Positions 13,123-22,927 of a stretch of DNA of 38,023 bases are shown piece by piece (the first letter of the stretch is position 1; every line of letters begins with the position of its first letter). The DNA comes from Rhodocyclaceae bacterium (lineage in GTDB: Bacteria; Pseudomonadota; Gammaproteobacteria; Burkholderiales; Rhodocyclaceae). The notes under the pieces were generated by a model. That model did no database searches. It was given only the letters and a program-made list of their open reading frames with translations, and had not been told where the DNA came from. A program made the translations under genes and the position numbers. Location: positions 1-38,023 of the forward strand of contig JANXRC010000031.1 of NCBI GenBank assembly GCA_025353195.1. Direction: 5' to 3'.

Positions 13123-13202
13123 TCCGTGCGATACCGCACATTGGAGACTCTGATTTTCGTGCCAGATCATAAAGCGACAGCCTTCCGTGCGCTACCGCAC
13201 AT
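13123..13202. promoter_or_regulatory. pair of 19-bp palindromic direct repeats upstream of the RcnB-like gene
   Basis: TCCGTGCGATACCGCACAT at 13123-13141 recurs at 13184-13202 with one difference (C for A). Each copy holds perfect GTGCG/CGCAC arms around four bases. The copies are 61 bp apart, close to six helical turns, and lie 75-155 bases upstream of the RcnB-like start, in the gap before mlaF's 3' end. This is the layout of a two-site operator bound by a dimeric regulator. Confidence 0.55.
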
Positions 13203-13234
13203 ACAGTCGAAATGAGTGGTCGGAGGTGCCGGTA

Positions 13235-13256
13235 GCAGAAGGAAAATCCCTTCTGC
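13235..13256 (-). terminator. hairpin after the MlaF-like gene
   Basis: GCAGAAGG and CCTTCTGC form a perfect 8-bp stem with a six-base loop, seven bases beyond the stop of the ATPase gene. No T-run follows, so termination is uncertain; it could also protect the transcript 3' end. Confidence 0.4.
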
Positions 13257-13263
13257 CGCGTGA

Positions 13264-14073
13264 TTAGGCGCTGATACGCAGATCCTCGCGGTAGGGCGGG
13301 CTCTCCATGTGGAAGGCCACCGGCCCGGTGGGACGCGCGTGAATGAACTGCTCGACAAAGGGAGCATCGGATGCCAGCAGTTCTGCCGGCGTGCCCTCGG
13401 CCTCGACCACACCCTTGTAGAGCAGGTAGGCATAGTCGGCCACCTTCAGCGATTCGGACACGTCATAGGTCACGATGATTGACGTTGCGCCCAGCGCATC
13501 GTTCAGGCGCCGGATCAGGAGCGCAATCACATTGAGCGAAATCGGATCGAGGCCGCCAAACGGCTCGTCGTAGATCGTCAGCATCGGATCGACGGCGATC
13601 GCCCGAGCCAGTGCCACGCGACGGGCCATGCCGCCCGAGAGTTCGCTGGTCATCAGCTTCGTCGTGCCACGCAGGCCGACCGCCTGCAACTTCATCAGGA
13701 CCAGACTGCGAATCAGCGCTTCGGGCAGATCCGTGAGTTCGCGCAAGGGAAAGGCGATGTTGTCGTAAACCGACATGTCGCTGAACAAGCCGCCGGCCTG
13801 GAACATCATGCCCATATTCCGGCGCATGTCATAGAGGCCCTTGTGGTCCAGTTCATGGATGACCTTTCCGTCCACCCGGACGCTGCCCTGGTCCGGCCGC
13901 AACTGTCCCCCGATCAGGCGCAACAGGGTGCTTTTGCCCGAGCCGCTGGCGCCCAGGATTGCCACCACCTTGCCCCGGGGTACCTGGAGGTTGATGCCGT
14001 CGAGAACTTTCCTGTCCCCATAGGAAAAATGAAGGTCCTTGATCTCGATGAGGGTTTCAGATTCCGCGCTCAT
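13264..14073 (-). CDS. MlaF-type ABC transporter ATPase
   Basis: A 269-residue cytoplasmic ATPase of the MlaF/Ttg2A family, which powers phospholipid transport between inner and outer membrane. Walker A GASGSGKST (41-49), signature ELSGGMARRVALARA (144-158) and Walker B LTIYDEPFGGLDP are all present. The switch histidine of the H-loop is replaced: the text reads IIVTYDVSES, with Tyr203 where a His is usual. AAGGA precedes the ATG at 14073; the longer frame to 14226 is not supported. The permease, MCE-domain and periplasmic partners that normally follow in an mla operon are absent here, so it is an orphan in this window. Confidence 0.85.
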   Translation of the reverse strand: MSAESETLIEIKDLHFSYGDRKVLDGINLQVPRGKVVAILGASGSGKSTLLRLIGGQLRPDQGSVRVDGKVIHELDHKGLYDMRRNMGMMFQAGGLFSDMSVYDNIAFPLRELTDLPEALIRSLVLMKLQAVGLRGTTKLMTSELSGGMARRVALARAIAVDPMLTIYDEPFGGLDPISLNVIALLIRRLNDALGATSIIVTYDVSESLKVADYAYLLYKGVVEAEGTPAELLASDAPFVEQFIHARPTGPVAFHMESPPYREDLRISA

Positions 14074-14231
14074 GCTTTCCTTGCCTGCCGAATGGGAAGA
14101 ACTGCCGTGAATGAATTGACATGTTGTCACGGATTTTGCGGCAAGGATATTCACTTTCGGTCGCGAACCGGCAATATTTTCGCTGAATTGATTCGGGTAC
14201 AGGGCAGATCCTTCAGTCCGAGGCATGTTGC

Positions 14232-15044
14232 CTACCTCAGTGCCGCGACGGCGAACTCCAGCCTGCCGGCTTCGGCAACGAAATTGTGGGAGGAATCACG
14301 GAAACTTCTCGACCATGAACCGTTATCAACCACTACGGACTCTATGCGCAGGGTCAGAGAGACGTCGCGCAGGCGAAATCCTGCCGCTTGGAGCAGTTCG
14401 AGCGCGATGGCATCGGCTTCCAGCGCCTGCACCTCGCGCTGGCTCTTGGCGGCAAGCTCCGACCCGCCTGCGGATATCAGCGTCTTCAACAAGCCGCTAC
14501 CGGGAATAAGAATGTTCATGATCACCGAAGTGGCAATGCCGGCGGCTGAATTCTCTTCCGGGTGACGGGCGATGACATGGCCCATTTCGCGGGCGATGAC
14601 GAAAGCCATCCAGTCGTCGTACGGCTGCCGGGCGCCAAGTCCCGCGCTGAGCGCGATCCTTCCGTTGGCGCTCGACTCGCTGCCCGGTTGATCGCCAGCG
14701 ACCACATACACGTCGAAGCGGCTGTCGACCAGTCCCGGGACGCGTTGCGCCAGATCCGGATACAGCGACTCGGCGCCTCTTTGCAGAGCATCGGCGACCC
14801 GGTGTACTTGCAGCGCAAAGCGCTTTGCCGCATCCCTGTCCGCCTGCGTCGGGCACCTTGCATTTTCTTCACAGCCGGTGCTCAGCCGCGACGCGGTAGT
14901 TATCGTGAATGCGATGTCTGCATGGGTCGAGGCCAGCGGCAGATCGACTATCCGTGCCCGATCGTCGGTCGAAACCGTCGCGCAACCAGCCATGCCGAGG
15001 CATGCGGCGACAACCAGCAGTCGCGGCAGGCTTGCTCGCGACAT
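14232..15044 (-). CDS. M48-family-like lipoprotein with degenerate zinc site
   Basis: A 270-residue protein with a lipoprotein signal (MSRASLPRLLVVAACLGMAG then Cys21). The body follows the M48 metallopeptidase plan seen in periplasmic BepA/LoiP-type proteins: a DVYVVAGDQPGS strand, AFVIAREMGHVIARHPEE, and later LEADAIALELLQAAGF with the third ligand region (Glu209). The zinc motif HExxH is broken: position 152 is Arg (codon CGC), one base from His (CAC). Catalysis as a zinc protease is therefore doubtful, though a chaperone-like role would be possible. AGGA precedes the ATG at 15044; an ATG 18 bases upstream is an alternative. Confidence 0.8.
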   Translation of the reverse strand: MSRASLPRLLVVAACLGMAGCATVSTDDRARIVDLPLASTHADIAFTITTASRLSTGCEENARCPTQADRDAAKRFALQVHRVADALQRGAESLYPDLAQRVPGLVDSRFDVYVVAGDQPGSESSANGRIALSAGLGARQPYDDWMAFVIAREMGHVIARHPEENSAAGIATSVIMNILIPGSGLLKTLISAGGSELAAKSQREVQALEADAIALELLQAAGFRLRDVSLTLRIESVVVDNGSWSRSFRDSSHNFVAEAGRLEFAVAALR

Positions 15045-15486
15045 GGTCGGCTTCCTAGCCATCGGCTCTTGTTGCGTCGGTTGCCACGCCGCCAGGAAAG
15101 TACTTGGACATGCTGGAATCCTTCAATGAACATTCCATCACACGATGCCATGGAACTCATCCGCGCTCTGTTCGCTACCGAACGCAGCGACGAGAGCCAA
15201 TCGATTCGGCGCGGGGTCGAAACTTGCGGCTCGCGGGAGCATTTCGTGGCGCCCTCGAGCATCGCAAGAACAACCGGCGCCGCGGATTCCTGGTTCTACT
15301 GCCTGGGCAGCAGGACTGCGTCCGGACCAGGAACTACAGCGTCGTACTTTACTCCCGGTGCACGGCCTGCACTTCGAATGCGAGAAGCCCGGCATCAGGA
15401 TCGTTTATGCCAAGGTTCCCGAAACCAGGGCAGCGGTGACAGCCATGCACCCGCGATGGCGCGCAGGGGGGCGACCAGCAAGGCGA
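15045..15486. other. 442-base region without a convincing gene
   Basis: No intact frame with normal coding character runs through this stretch. Short plus-strand pieces in three different frames look protein-like in succession: MELIRALFATERSDESQ from about 15151, then GFLVLLPGQQ, then LPVHGLHFECEKPGIRIVYA near 15352-15411. This could be a frameshifted remnant of a gene or coincidence. A possible initiator ATG at 15127 has a GGAA upstream. I see no hairpin or promoter that stands out. Confidence 0.35.
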
Positions 15487-15801
15487 CTATTCGCTGTCGC
15501 CACCACCCTTTTTCATCGCCTTGCCCTCGGCAGCGCGCTGTTTGCGCACTTCCTTCGGGTCGGCAATCAGCGGGCGGTAGATTTCCACCCGGTCGCGATC
15601 GCGCAATGCGGTATCAACCTTGGCCAGCTTGGCGTAGATGCCGAGCTTGTTCCTGGCCAAGTCTATTTCGGGATGCTTGGCCAGCAGGCCCGAGGCTTCG
15701 ATCGCCTGCCCTACGGTGCTGCCCGCGGGCAAGCTGATGCTGGACACTTCCTGACGTTCCGGCCGGGCATAGACAACTTCGACCTGAATGGTTTCAGCCA
15801 T
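15487..15801 (-). CDS. rnfH: RnfH-family protein
   Basis: A 104-residue protein with the RnfH (UPF0125) ubiquitin-like fold: [58 protein letters not shown] and [19 protein letters not shown]. Homologues next to ratA are widespread; the function is not settled, and the Rnf name comes from association with rnf clusters in some species. Its ATG overlaps the end of ratA by eight bases, consistent with translational coupling. Low-complexity KKGGGDSE tail. Confidence 0.92.
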   Translation of the reverse strand: MAETIQVEVVYARPERQEVSSISLPAGSTVGQAIEASGLLAKHPEIDLARNKLGIYAKLAKVDTALRDRDRVEIYRPLIADPKEVRKQRAAEGKAMKKGGGDSE

Positions 15802-16225
15802 AGACTTTCTGCGCTCTCTTTACAAAGGATTCGACGAAGGTGTTGGCGATGTGATTGAACACCGGGCCGAGCACTTTTTCCAGCAATTGGCTGGAGAACT
15901 CGTAGTGCAGACGGAATTCTACCTTGCAGGCGGTCTCGCCCAATGGCGTGAAGAGCCAATGTCCGTCCATATGAGCGAAGGGACCGTCGGTCAGGCGGAT
16001 ATCCATCAAGCGCGGTTCTTCCTTGGTGTTTTCAGTCGAGAAATGCGATTTGAGGCCATGGTAATTGATGTGCAGCGTAGCAGCGGTGCGCGTCGCCGTG
16101 CGCTCGTGCAATTCGGTGCCGCCGCACCACGGCAGAAACTGGGGATAGTCCTCGACACGATCCACCAGGCCGAACATCTGCTGCGGCGTGCGTTCGATCA
16201 ATACGGATTTTTCGACCAAAGCCAT
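15794..16225 (-). CDS. ratA: RatA-family (START/COQ10-like) protein
   Basis: A 143-residue protein of the polyketide cyclase/START-like fold. [30 protein letters not shown] and the long C-terminal helix [20 protein letters not shown] are typical for RatA/CoqJ-type members. E. coli RatA has been described as blocking 50S/30S joining, while eukaryotic Coq10 binds ubiquinone; which applies here is not decidable from sequence. The ATG at 16225 fits the family N-terminus; a longer frame crossing smpB on the other strand is rejected. Divergent from smpB with a 54-base gap, and first gene of ratA-rnfH. Confidence 0.92.
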   Translation of the reverse strand: MALVEKSVLIERTPQQMFGLVDRVEDYPQFLPWCGGTELHERTATRTAATLHINYHGLKSHFSTENTKEEPRLMDIRLTDGPFAHMDGHWLFTPLGETACKVEFRLHYEFSSQLLEKVLGPVFNHIANTFVESFVKRAQKVYG

Positions 16226-16251
16226 TGCAAAGTCGCGTGGACAGGGTGAAG

Positions 16252-16276
16252 TAGAATTGCGCATTTTATCGCGCAA
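16252..16276 (+). promoter_or_regulatory. smpB promoter element and hairpin
   Basis: TAGAAT (16252-16257) matches five of six -10 positions; no good -35 lies at the standard distance. It abuts an inverted repeat TTGCGC/GCGCAA (16257-16262, 16271-16276) that would put a small hairpin at the start of a very short leader. No Shine-Dalgarno sequence precedes the smpB ATG. Confidence 0.35.
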
Positions 16277-16279
16277 GCC

Positions 16280-16729
16280 ATGAGCATCGCCGACAACAAG
16301 AAGGCATTCCACGATTACTTCATTGAAGAGCGCTACGAGGCCGGTCTGGTGCTCGAAGGCTGGGAAGTGAAGGCGATTCGCGCCGGGCGCGCGCAGATCA
16401 AGGAAGCCTATGTGGTGCTGAAACGGGGTGAGGTATTCCTCATCGGCGCCCACATCACGCCGCTGCTTTCGGCCTCTACCCACGTCAATCCCGATCCCGT
16501 GCGCACGCGCAAGCTGCTGCTGAACGCGGCAGAAATCAGCAAGCTGATCGGCAAGGTGGAGCGGGCCGGCTACACGCTGGTGCCGCTCGATCTGCATTAC
16601 AGCAAGGGCCGCGTCAAGCTGGCGGTCGGACTCGCCAAGGGCAAGAAGCAGCACGACAAGCGCGACGCCGAGAAGGACCGCGACTGGGTGCGCGAAAAAG
16701 CGCGAGTGATGCGCGACCGGCGCGGCTGA
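16280..16729 (+). CDS. smpB: SsrA-binding protein SmpB
   Basis: RNA-binding partner of tmRNA that rescues ribosomes stalled on broken mRNAs. The 149-residue length is normal. The family blocks are intact: [20 protein letters not shown], the OB-fold segment [19 protein letters not shown], the [15 protein letters not shown] region and the lysine/arginine-rich tail that occupies the decoding centre, starting [16 protein letters not shown]. The tmRNA gene ssrA is not in this window. The next gene, an efflux pump, starts 35 bases downstream and may share the transcript. Confidence 0.97.
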   Translation: MSIADNKKAFHDYFIEERYEAGLVLEGWEVKAIRAGRAQIKEAYVVLKRGEVFLIGAHITPLLSASTHVNPDPVRTRKLLLNAAEISKLIGKVERAGYTLVPLDLHYSKGRVKLAVGLAKGKKQHDKRDAEKDRDWVREKARVMRDRRG

Positions 16730-16764
16730 GTGCGCCGCAGCGCCGGACTCAGACTTCGTCAGCC

Positions 16765-17946
16765 ATGACACCCACCACCCTGCTTTGGCTGGTCACCGGC
16801 TGCCTGATGCTGCAGCCGTTGTCTACCGACCTCTACCTCGCTTCCCTGCCGAATCTGGCCAGCGACTTTGCGGTCAGCCCGGCGGCGGTGCAGCAAACGC
16901 TGTCGCTGTTCGTGTTCGGCTTCGGCTCGGCACAGCTGATCAGCGGCCCGCTGTCCGATCGCTATGGCCGGCGACCGGTGCTGATCGGCGGCTTGCCGGT
17001 CTATCTGCTTTCGGGGCTCGCCTGTGCGCTGGCTCCGGCACTTGACTGGCTGGTCGTCGCACGCTTTGTCCAGGCCATTGGCTGCTGCACGGCCGTGGTG
17101 GTGGCACGGGCCATCATCCGCGACGCCTATTCACCCGCAGACGGCGCCCGGGTGCTGGCCAAAGCCAGCTCCATGCTTGCCCTGGCGCCTATCCTGGGAC
17201 CGATTCTCGGCGGCTACCTGCAAGTGACTTTCGGCTGGCGCGCGGCATTTGTCGCCCTCGCCCTGGCCGGGCTGGCGGTGTGGATCGCCGCCTTGCGCAG
17301 CATGAAGGAATCCAACAGCAATCCGAACCCAGATGCGATGCGCCTTGGCAGTCTTACCCGTACCTATCTTGACGTGATGCACACGCCAGCCTTCTGGGCC
17401 TACGCCCTGCCCGGCGCGATTTCCTATGCCTCGATTTTTGTCTTCATTTCCGGCACACCCTTCGTGCTGATCCGGGTCCTCGGCGTGGCGACGCAGTACT
17501 ACGGCTATCTCTTTGCCTTTGGCGTCTGCGGCTATCTGAGCGGTACCCTGATCTGCCGCCGTCTGCTGGGCCGGATCGGCGTCGAGCGCGTTCTGGCGCT
17601 GGGCACCACGCTTGGCATGATCGGCGGGTTGGGTTTCCTCGGTCTGGTGCTGGCCGATGTACGGCACTGGGCCCTCGTGGTTGCTGCGCAGTTCCTGGTG
17701 ATGACCGCGCATGGCATCAACTTTCCGTGCGCCCAGTCAGGCTCGCTCGCGCCGTTCTCCCAGCAGGCCGGCGCGGCGGCCGGACTGTTCGGTTGCCTGA
17801 CGATGTATGCGGCTTTGCTGGCAGGCATGTGGGTCGGCGCCAGCCACAACGGTACGCTGCTGCCGCTGGCATCGATCAGCGCCACGGTGGGCGTCGTCCT
17901 GTTCGTCACCACGCGCCTGCTGGCGCGTTACGGCGAGACGGCGTAA
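16765..17946 (+). CDS. Bcr/CflA-type multidrug efflux transporter
   Basis: A 393-residue inner-membrane drug:proton antiporter of the major facilitator superfamily, DHA1 group, with about 12 hydrophobic segments. The N-terminus LQPLSTDLYLASLPNLASDF carries the conserved Asp of this group, GPLSDRYGRRPVLIGG is MFS motif A, and ARAIIRDAYSPADGARVLAK followed by LAPILGPILGGYL matches the Bcr/CflA signature and motif C. Substrates cannot be read from sequence. No clear ribosome binding site precedes the ATG; the gene follows smpB by 35 bases. Confidence 0.92.
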   Translation: MTPTTLLWLVTGCLMLQPLSTDLYLASLPNLASDFAVSPAAVQQTLSLFVFGFGSAQLISGPLSDRYGRRPVLIGGLPVYLLSGLACALAPALDWLVVARFVQAIGCCTAVVVARAIIRDAYSPADGARVLAKASSMLALAPILGPILGGYLQVTFGWRAAFVALALAGLAVWIAALRSMKESNSNPNPDAMRLGSLTRTYLDVMHTPAFWAYALPGAISYASIFVFISGTPFVLIRVLGVATQYYGYLFAFGVCGYLSGTLICRRLLGRIGVERVLALGTTLGMIGGLGFLGLVLADVRHWALVVAAQFLVMTAHGINFPCAQSGSLAPFSQQAGAAAGLFGCLTMYAALLAGMWVGASHNGTLLPLASISATVGVVLFVTTRLLARYGETA

Positions 17947-17980
17947 GTCCGATCCGCCGTATCACCAACGCCGACTTTCT

Positions 17981-18802
17981 TCAGTAAACAAATCGGGCGT
18001 TCAAATCGCCCAGGTTCAGCTCGTGCAGTATCTGCTCCAATCGCTCGCGGGCATTGCCGCGCGGCGCGTTGCTGAAGCGGGCGATGATCAGTTCGTTCTT
18101 CATCGAATGCTCCCAGCCCACCAGCTCGGTAACCGTGAGCTGATAACCATGGGCCTCGAGCAACAGGCAGCGCAGGACGTTGGTGATCTGGCTGCCGAAT
18201 TCGCGGGTGTGGATCGGGTGACGCCAGATTTCCGCCAGCGCTGTTTTCCCGAATGACTCGTTCTTGTGCCGGCGCAGCACCGCGGCAACTTCGGCCTGGC
18301 AACAAGGGGCCAGGACAATGAATTGCGCCTGTTTGTGCAGGGCAAACCGGATGGCATCATCGGTGGCCGTGTCGCAAGCGTGCAGCGCGGTGACGATATC
18401 AACGTGCGGCGGCAGTTGCGCCGACTCGATCGATTCCTCAACCGACAGATTGAGGAAGGACATGCGCGTAAAGCCCAGCCGCTGCGCAAGCTCACAGGAT
18501 TTTTCGACGAGTTCGGCACGGCTCTCGATGCCATAGACATGGCCGCGATCCATGGCCTTGAGGAACAGGTCATAGAGGATGAAGCCGAGGTAGGACTTGC
18601 CGGCGCCATGATCGACCAGCACCAGATCGCCGCGTTGCGTCATGACCTCGGCCAGCAGCGGTTCGATGAACTGGTAGAGGTGATAGACCTGCTTCAGCTT
18701 GCGCCGGCTGTCCTGATTGAGCTTGCCGTCACGGGTCAGGATATGCAGTTCCTGCAGGAGCGCAACCGACTGCTCCGGCCGTATTTCGGGGATGCCGCTC
18801 AC
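17981..18802 (-). CDS. class I SAM-dependent methyltransferase (Methyltransf_32-like)
   Basis: A 273-residue cytoplasmic protein with a Rossmann methyltransferase core: motif I VLVDHGAGKSYLGFIL, an acidic strand end at YGIESRAELVEKS, and VDIVTALHACDTATDDAI. The segment FIVLAPCCQAEV places two cysteines next to the presumed active site, as in the family related to GSTCD. An N-terminal helical part (LLQELHILTRDGKLNQDSRR) may bind the substrate, which is unknown. It begins 10 bases after the stop of the NYN-domain gene, so both are probably one operon. RNA or protein methylation are equally possible. Confidence 0.8.
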   Translation of the reverse strand: MSGIPEIRPEQSVALLQELHILTRDGKLNQDSRRKLKQVYHLYQFIEPLLAEVMTQRGDLVLVDHGAGKSYLGFILYDLFLKAMDRGHVYGIESRAELVEKSCELAQRLGFTRMSFLNLSVEESIESAQLPPHVDIVTALHACDTATDDAIRFALHKQAQFIVLAPCCQAEVAAVLRRHKNESFGKTALAEIWRHPIHTREFGSQITNVLRCLLLEAHGYQLTVTELVGWEHSMKNELIIARFSNAPRGNARERLEQILHELNLGDLNARFVY

Positions 18803-18812
18803 GAAGCCGAGT

Positions 18813-19649
18813 TCAATCTTCTGCCGGCAGATGGATGATGTGCTGGCCGGACTTTTCGTCGCGCTCCAGGATCAGCAGCTTGTGCCTTCTGGCATCTTCC
18901 AGCAGTTCGCCGAAGGAACGGTAACCGTAGTAGGACTCGCTGAAGCCAGGCTTGCGCCGTTTCAGGGTCTGCTTGACCATGGAACCCCATATCTTCTCGT
19001 CTTCGCCGCGCTCGGCGACCAGTGCCTCGACGGTTTCCACAACGAGATCAATTGCCTCCTGCCGCTTCGGATCTTCAGCCTTTTCATCGCCCTTCGGCGC
19101 TGCGGTCTTCGCTGAGCTGACGGCAGGCTTGGCGGGAGCCTTCCTTTCATTGCGCTGCTTCTTCGCGGGAAGCTCTCGCACCAGATCGTCGTAGAAGATG
19201 AATTCGTCGCAGTTGGCAGCCAGCAGGTCGGAGGTGGCCGCCTTGACGCCGACCCCGATGACGCGCTTGTTGTTCTCCCGCAGCTTGGACACCAGTGGCG
19301 AGAAATCCGAGTCGCCGCTGATGATCACAAAGGTATCGACATGCGACTTGGTGTAGCAGAGGTCGAGGGCGTCCACCACCATGCGGATATCGGCCGAGTT
19401 CTTGCCGGACTGGCGCACGTGGGGAATCTCGATCAGCTCGAACGAGGCCTCGTGCATCGGCGCCTTGAACTCCTTGTAGCGCGCCCAGTCGCAGTAGGCC
19501 TTCTTGACCACGATGCTGCCCTTGAGCAGCAGCCGCTCGAGGACCTTGTTGATATCGAACTGGGCGTACTTGGCGTCGCGCACGCCGAGGGCAACGTTCT
19601 CGAAGTCGCAGAACAGCGCCATGCTGGTGATTTCAGGATTGCTGGCCAT
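18813..19649 (-). CDS. NYN-domain (LabA-like) protein with C-terminal OST-HTH/LOTUS domain
   Basis: A 278-residue protein. Residues 8-160 form a NYN PIN-like nuclease domain: ALFCDFENVALGVRD with the first Asp, SADIRMVVDALDLCYTKSHV and VIISGDSDFSPLVSKL with the metal-binding acidic residues, then IGVGVKAATSDLLAANCDEF. A Lys/Ala-rich linker (about 165-200) leads to a C-terminal OST-HTH/LOTUS-like domain (WGSMVKQTLKRRKPGFSESY, then GYRSFGELLEDARRHKLL), expected to bind RNA. GGAG precedes the ATG at 19649 by seven bases. A much longer open frame continues upstream, antisense to recQ, and is a GC-bias artefact. Confidence 0.88.
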   Translation of the reverse strand: MASNPEITSMALFCDFENVALGVRDAKYAQFDINKVLERLLLKGSIVVKKAYCDWARYKEFKAPMHEASFELIEIPHVRQSGKNSADIRMVVDALDLCYTKSHVDTFVIISGDSDFSPLVSKLRENNKRVIGVGVKAATSDLLAANCDEFIFYDDLVRELPAKKQRNERKAPAKPAVSSAKTAAPKGDEKAEDPKRQEAIDLVVETVEALVAERGEDEKIWGSMVKQTLKRRKPGFSESYYGYRSFGELLEDARRHKLLILERDEKSGQHIIHLPAED

Positions 19650-19760
19650 GATAGGGCTCCATTGAACAGGCCTTGATGATATCAGTGTCGCGCGAATGGT
19701 TTCCTGCAATCCGGCGCAGCGGGCATAATGCGCACCCCTGCTCAGCGCCGAATTTCCCGA

Positions 19761-21587
<1,827 letters not shown>

Positions 21588-21682
21588 ACCGGGGAGAAAG
21601 GAGAATTTTCCGTCGCAACAGCAACAGAACAGCCCGTCGACGGGCGATAATGACGGGCTGCCAACCAATGGAAAAGTTTGCA

Positions 21683-22927
21683 ATGAAGCGCGTCGATGAT
21701 TTTCGCCTGCGGCTGGGCAAGCAGGAACTGGTGCCGATCGTGGTGGGCGGCATGGGTGTCGACATTTCGACCGCCGAACTTGCATTGGAGGCGGCACGGC
21801 TGGGCGGCATCGGTCACATTTCCGACGCCATGGTGCCTACGGTTTCCGACCGCCGCTTCAAGACCAAGTACGTCAAGAACAAGCTAAGGCAATACAAGTT
21901 CAACGTCGCCAATTCGGACAAGGCGGTGGTCAAATTCGATCTCGGCCTGCTCGCGGAAGCCACCGCCCTGCATGTCGGGCGCACCATGGAGGCCAAGCGC
22001 GGCGATGGGCTGATCTTCATCAACTGCATGGAAAAGCTGACCATGAATGCGCCGAGGGAAACCCTGCGCGCCCGGCTCAAGGCGGCGCTGGATCACGGCA
22101 TCGACGGTATCACCCTGGCAGCGGGATTGCATCTGGGCTCGTTTGCGCTGATCGAAGATCATCCGCGTTTCCGCGACGTCAAACTGGGCATCATCGTTTC
22201 GTCCCTGCGCGCCCTGCAACTGTTCCTGAAAAAGAGCGCACGCACCGGGCGCCTGCCGGACTACGTCGTGATCGAAGGCCCGCTGGCCGGCGGGCACCTG
22301 GGTTTCGGCATGGATTGGGCGAAATACGACCTGGCCACCATCACGGTCGAAATCCGCGAGTGGATGAAGGCCGAACACCTGGACATTCCATTGATTCCTG
22401 CCGGCGGCATCTTTACCGGTTCGGATGCGGTCGCCTTCATGGAAATGGGCGCCGCCGCCGTACAGGTCGCCACCCGCTTCACCGCGGCCCGCGAATGCGG
22501 CCTGCCGAAGGATGTGCAGCAGGAATATTTCAAGGCCGGCGAGACCGATATCGAGGTGAACACCATTTCGCCGACCGGCTACCCGATGCGCATGCTGAGG
22601 AACAGCCCGGCGATCGGCGACGGCATCCGCCCCAACTGCGAGGCCTTCGGCTACTTGCTGGACTCCAACGGCAACTGCCAGTACATCGAGGCCTACAACC
22701 GTGAAGTCGCGCTACATCCGGATGCGAAGAAGATCCATGTGATGGACAAGACCTGCCTGTGCACCCACATGCGCAACTTCGAATGCTGGACCTGCGGTCA
22801 CTACACCTACCGCCTGAAGGACACCACCCGCCGCAACGCTGATGGCAGTTATCAACTGCTGTCGGCGGAACACATCTTCCGCGACTATCAGTTCAGCACC
22901 GACAACAAGATCGCCTTGCCGGATTAA
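21683..22927 (+). CDS. nitronate monooxygenase-like flavoprotein with C-terminal Cys cluster
   Basis: A 414-residue member of the 2-nitropropane dioxygenase/nitronate monooxygenase family, FMN-dependent TIM barrels. LVPIVVGGMGVDISTAELAL, AARLGGIGHISDAMVP, EGPLAGGHLGF, PLIPAGGIFTGSDAVAFMEM and AAAVQVATRFTAARECGLP mark substrate and FMN phosphate sites. The true substrate is not certain; enoyl-ACP reductases share the fold. An extra C-terminal tail has KTCLCTHMRNFECWTCGHY with four cysteines, suggestive of a metal site. The ATG at 21683 has GGAAAAG upstream; ATGs at 21668 or 21650 are in frame. It converges on cysM and the two stop codons overlap within TTAA. Confidence 0.85.
   Translation: MKRVDDFRLRLGKQELVPIVVGGMGVDISTAELALEAARLGGIGHISDAMVPTVSDRRFKTKYVKNKLRQYKFNVANSDKAVVKFDLGLLAEATALHVGRTMEAKRGDGLIFINCMEKLTMNAPRETLRARLKAALDHGIDGITLAAGLHLGSFALIEDHPRFRDVKLGIIVSSLRALQLFLKKSARTGRLPDYVVIEGPLAGGHLGFGMDWAKYDLATITVEIREWMKAEHLDIPLIPAGGIFTGSDAVAFMEMGAAAVQVATRFTAARECGLPKDVQQEYFKAGETDIEVNTISPTGYPMRMLRNSPAIGDGIRPNCEAFGYLLDSNGNCQYIEAYNREVALHPDAKKIHVMDKTCLCTHMRNFECWTCGHYTYRLKDTTRRNADGSYQLLSAEHIFRDYQFSTDNKIALPD

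Noticed and set aside
15794-16771. A longer ratA starting at 16771
   Set aside because: The extra N-terminal part crosses smpB in antisense; family homologues begin at the ATG at 16225.
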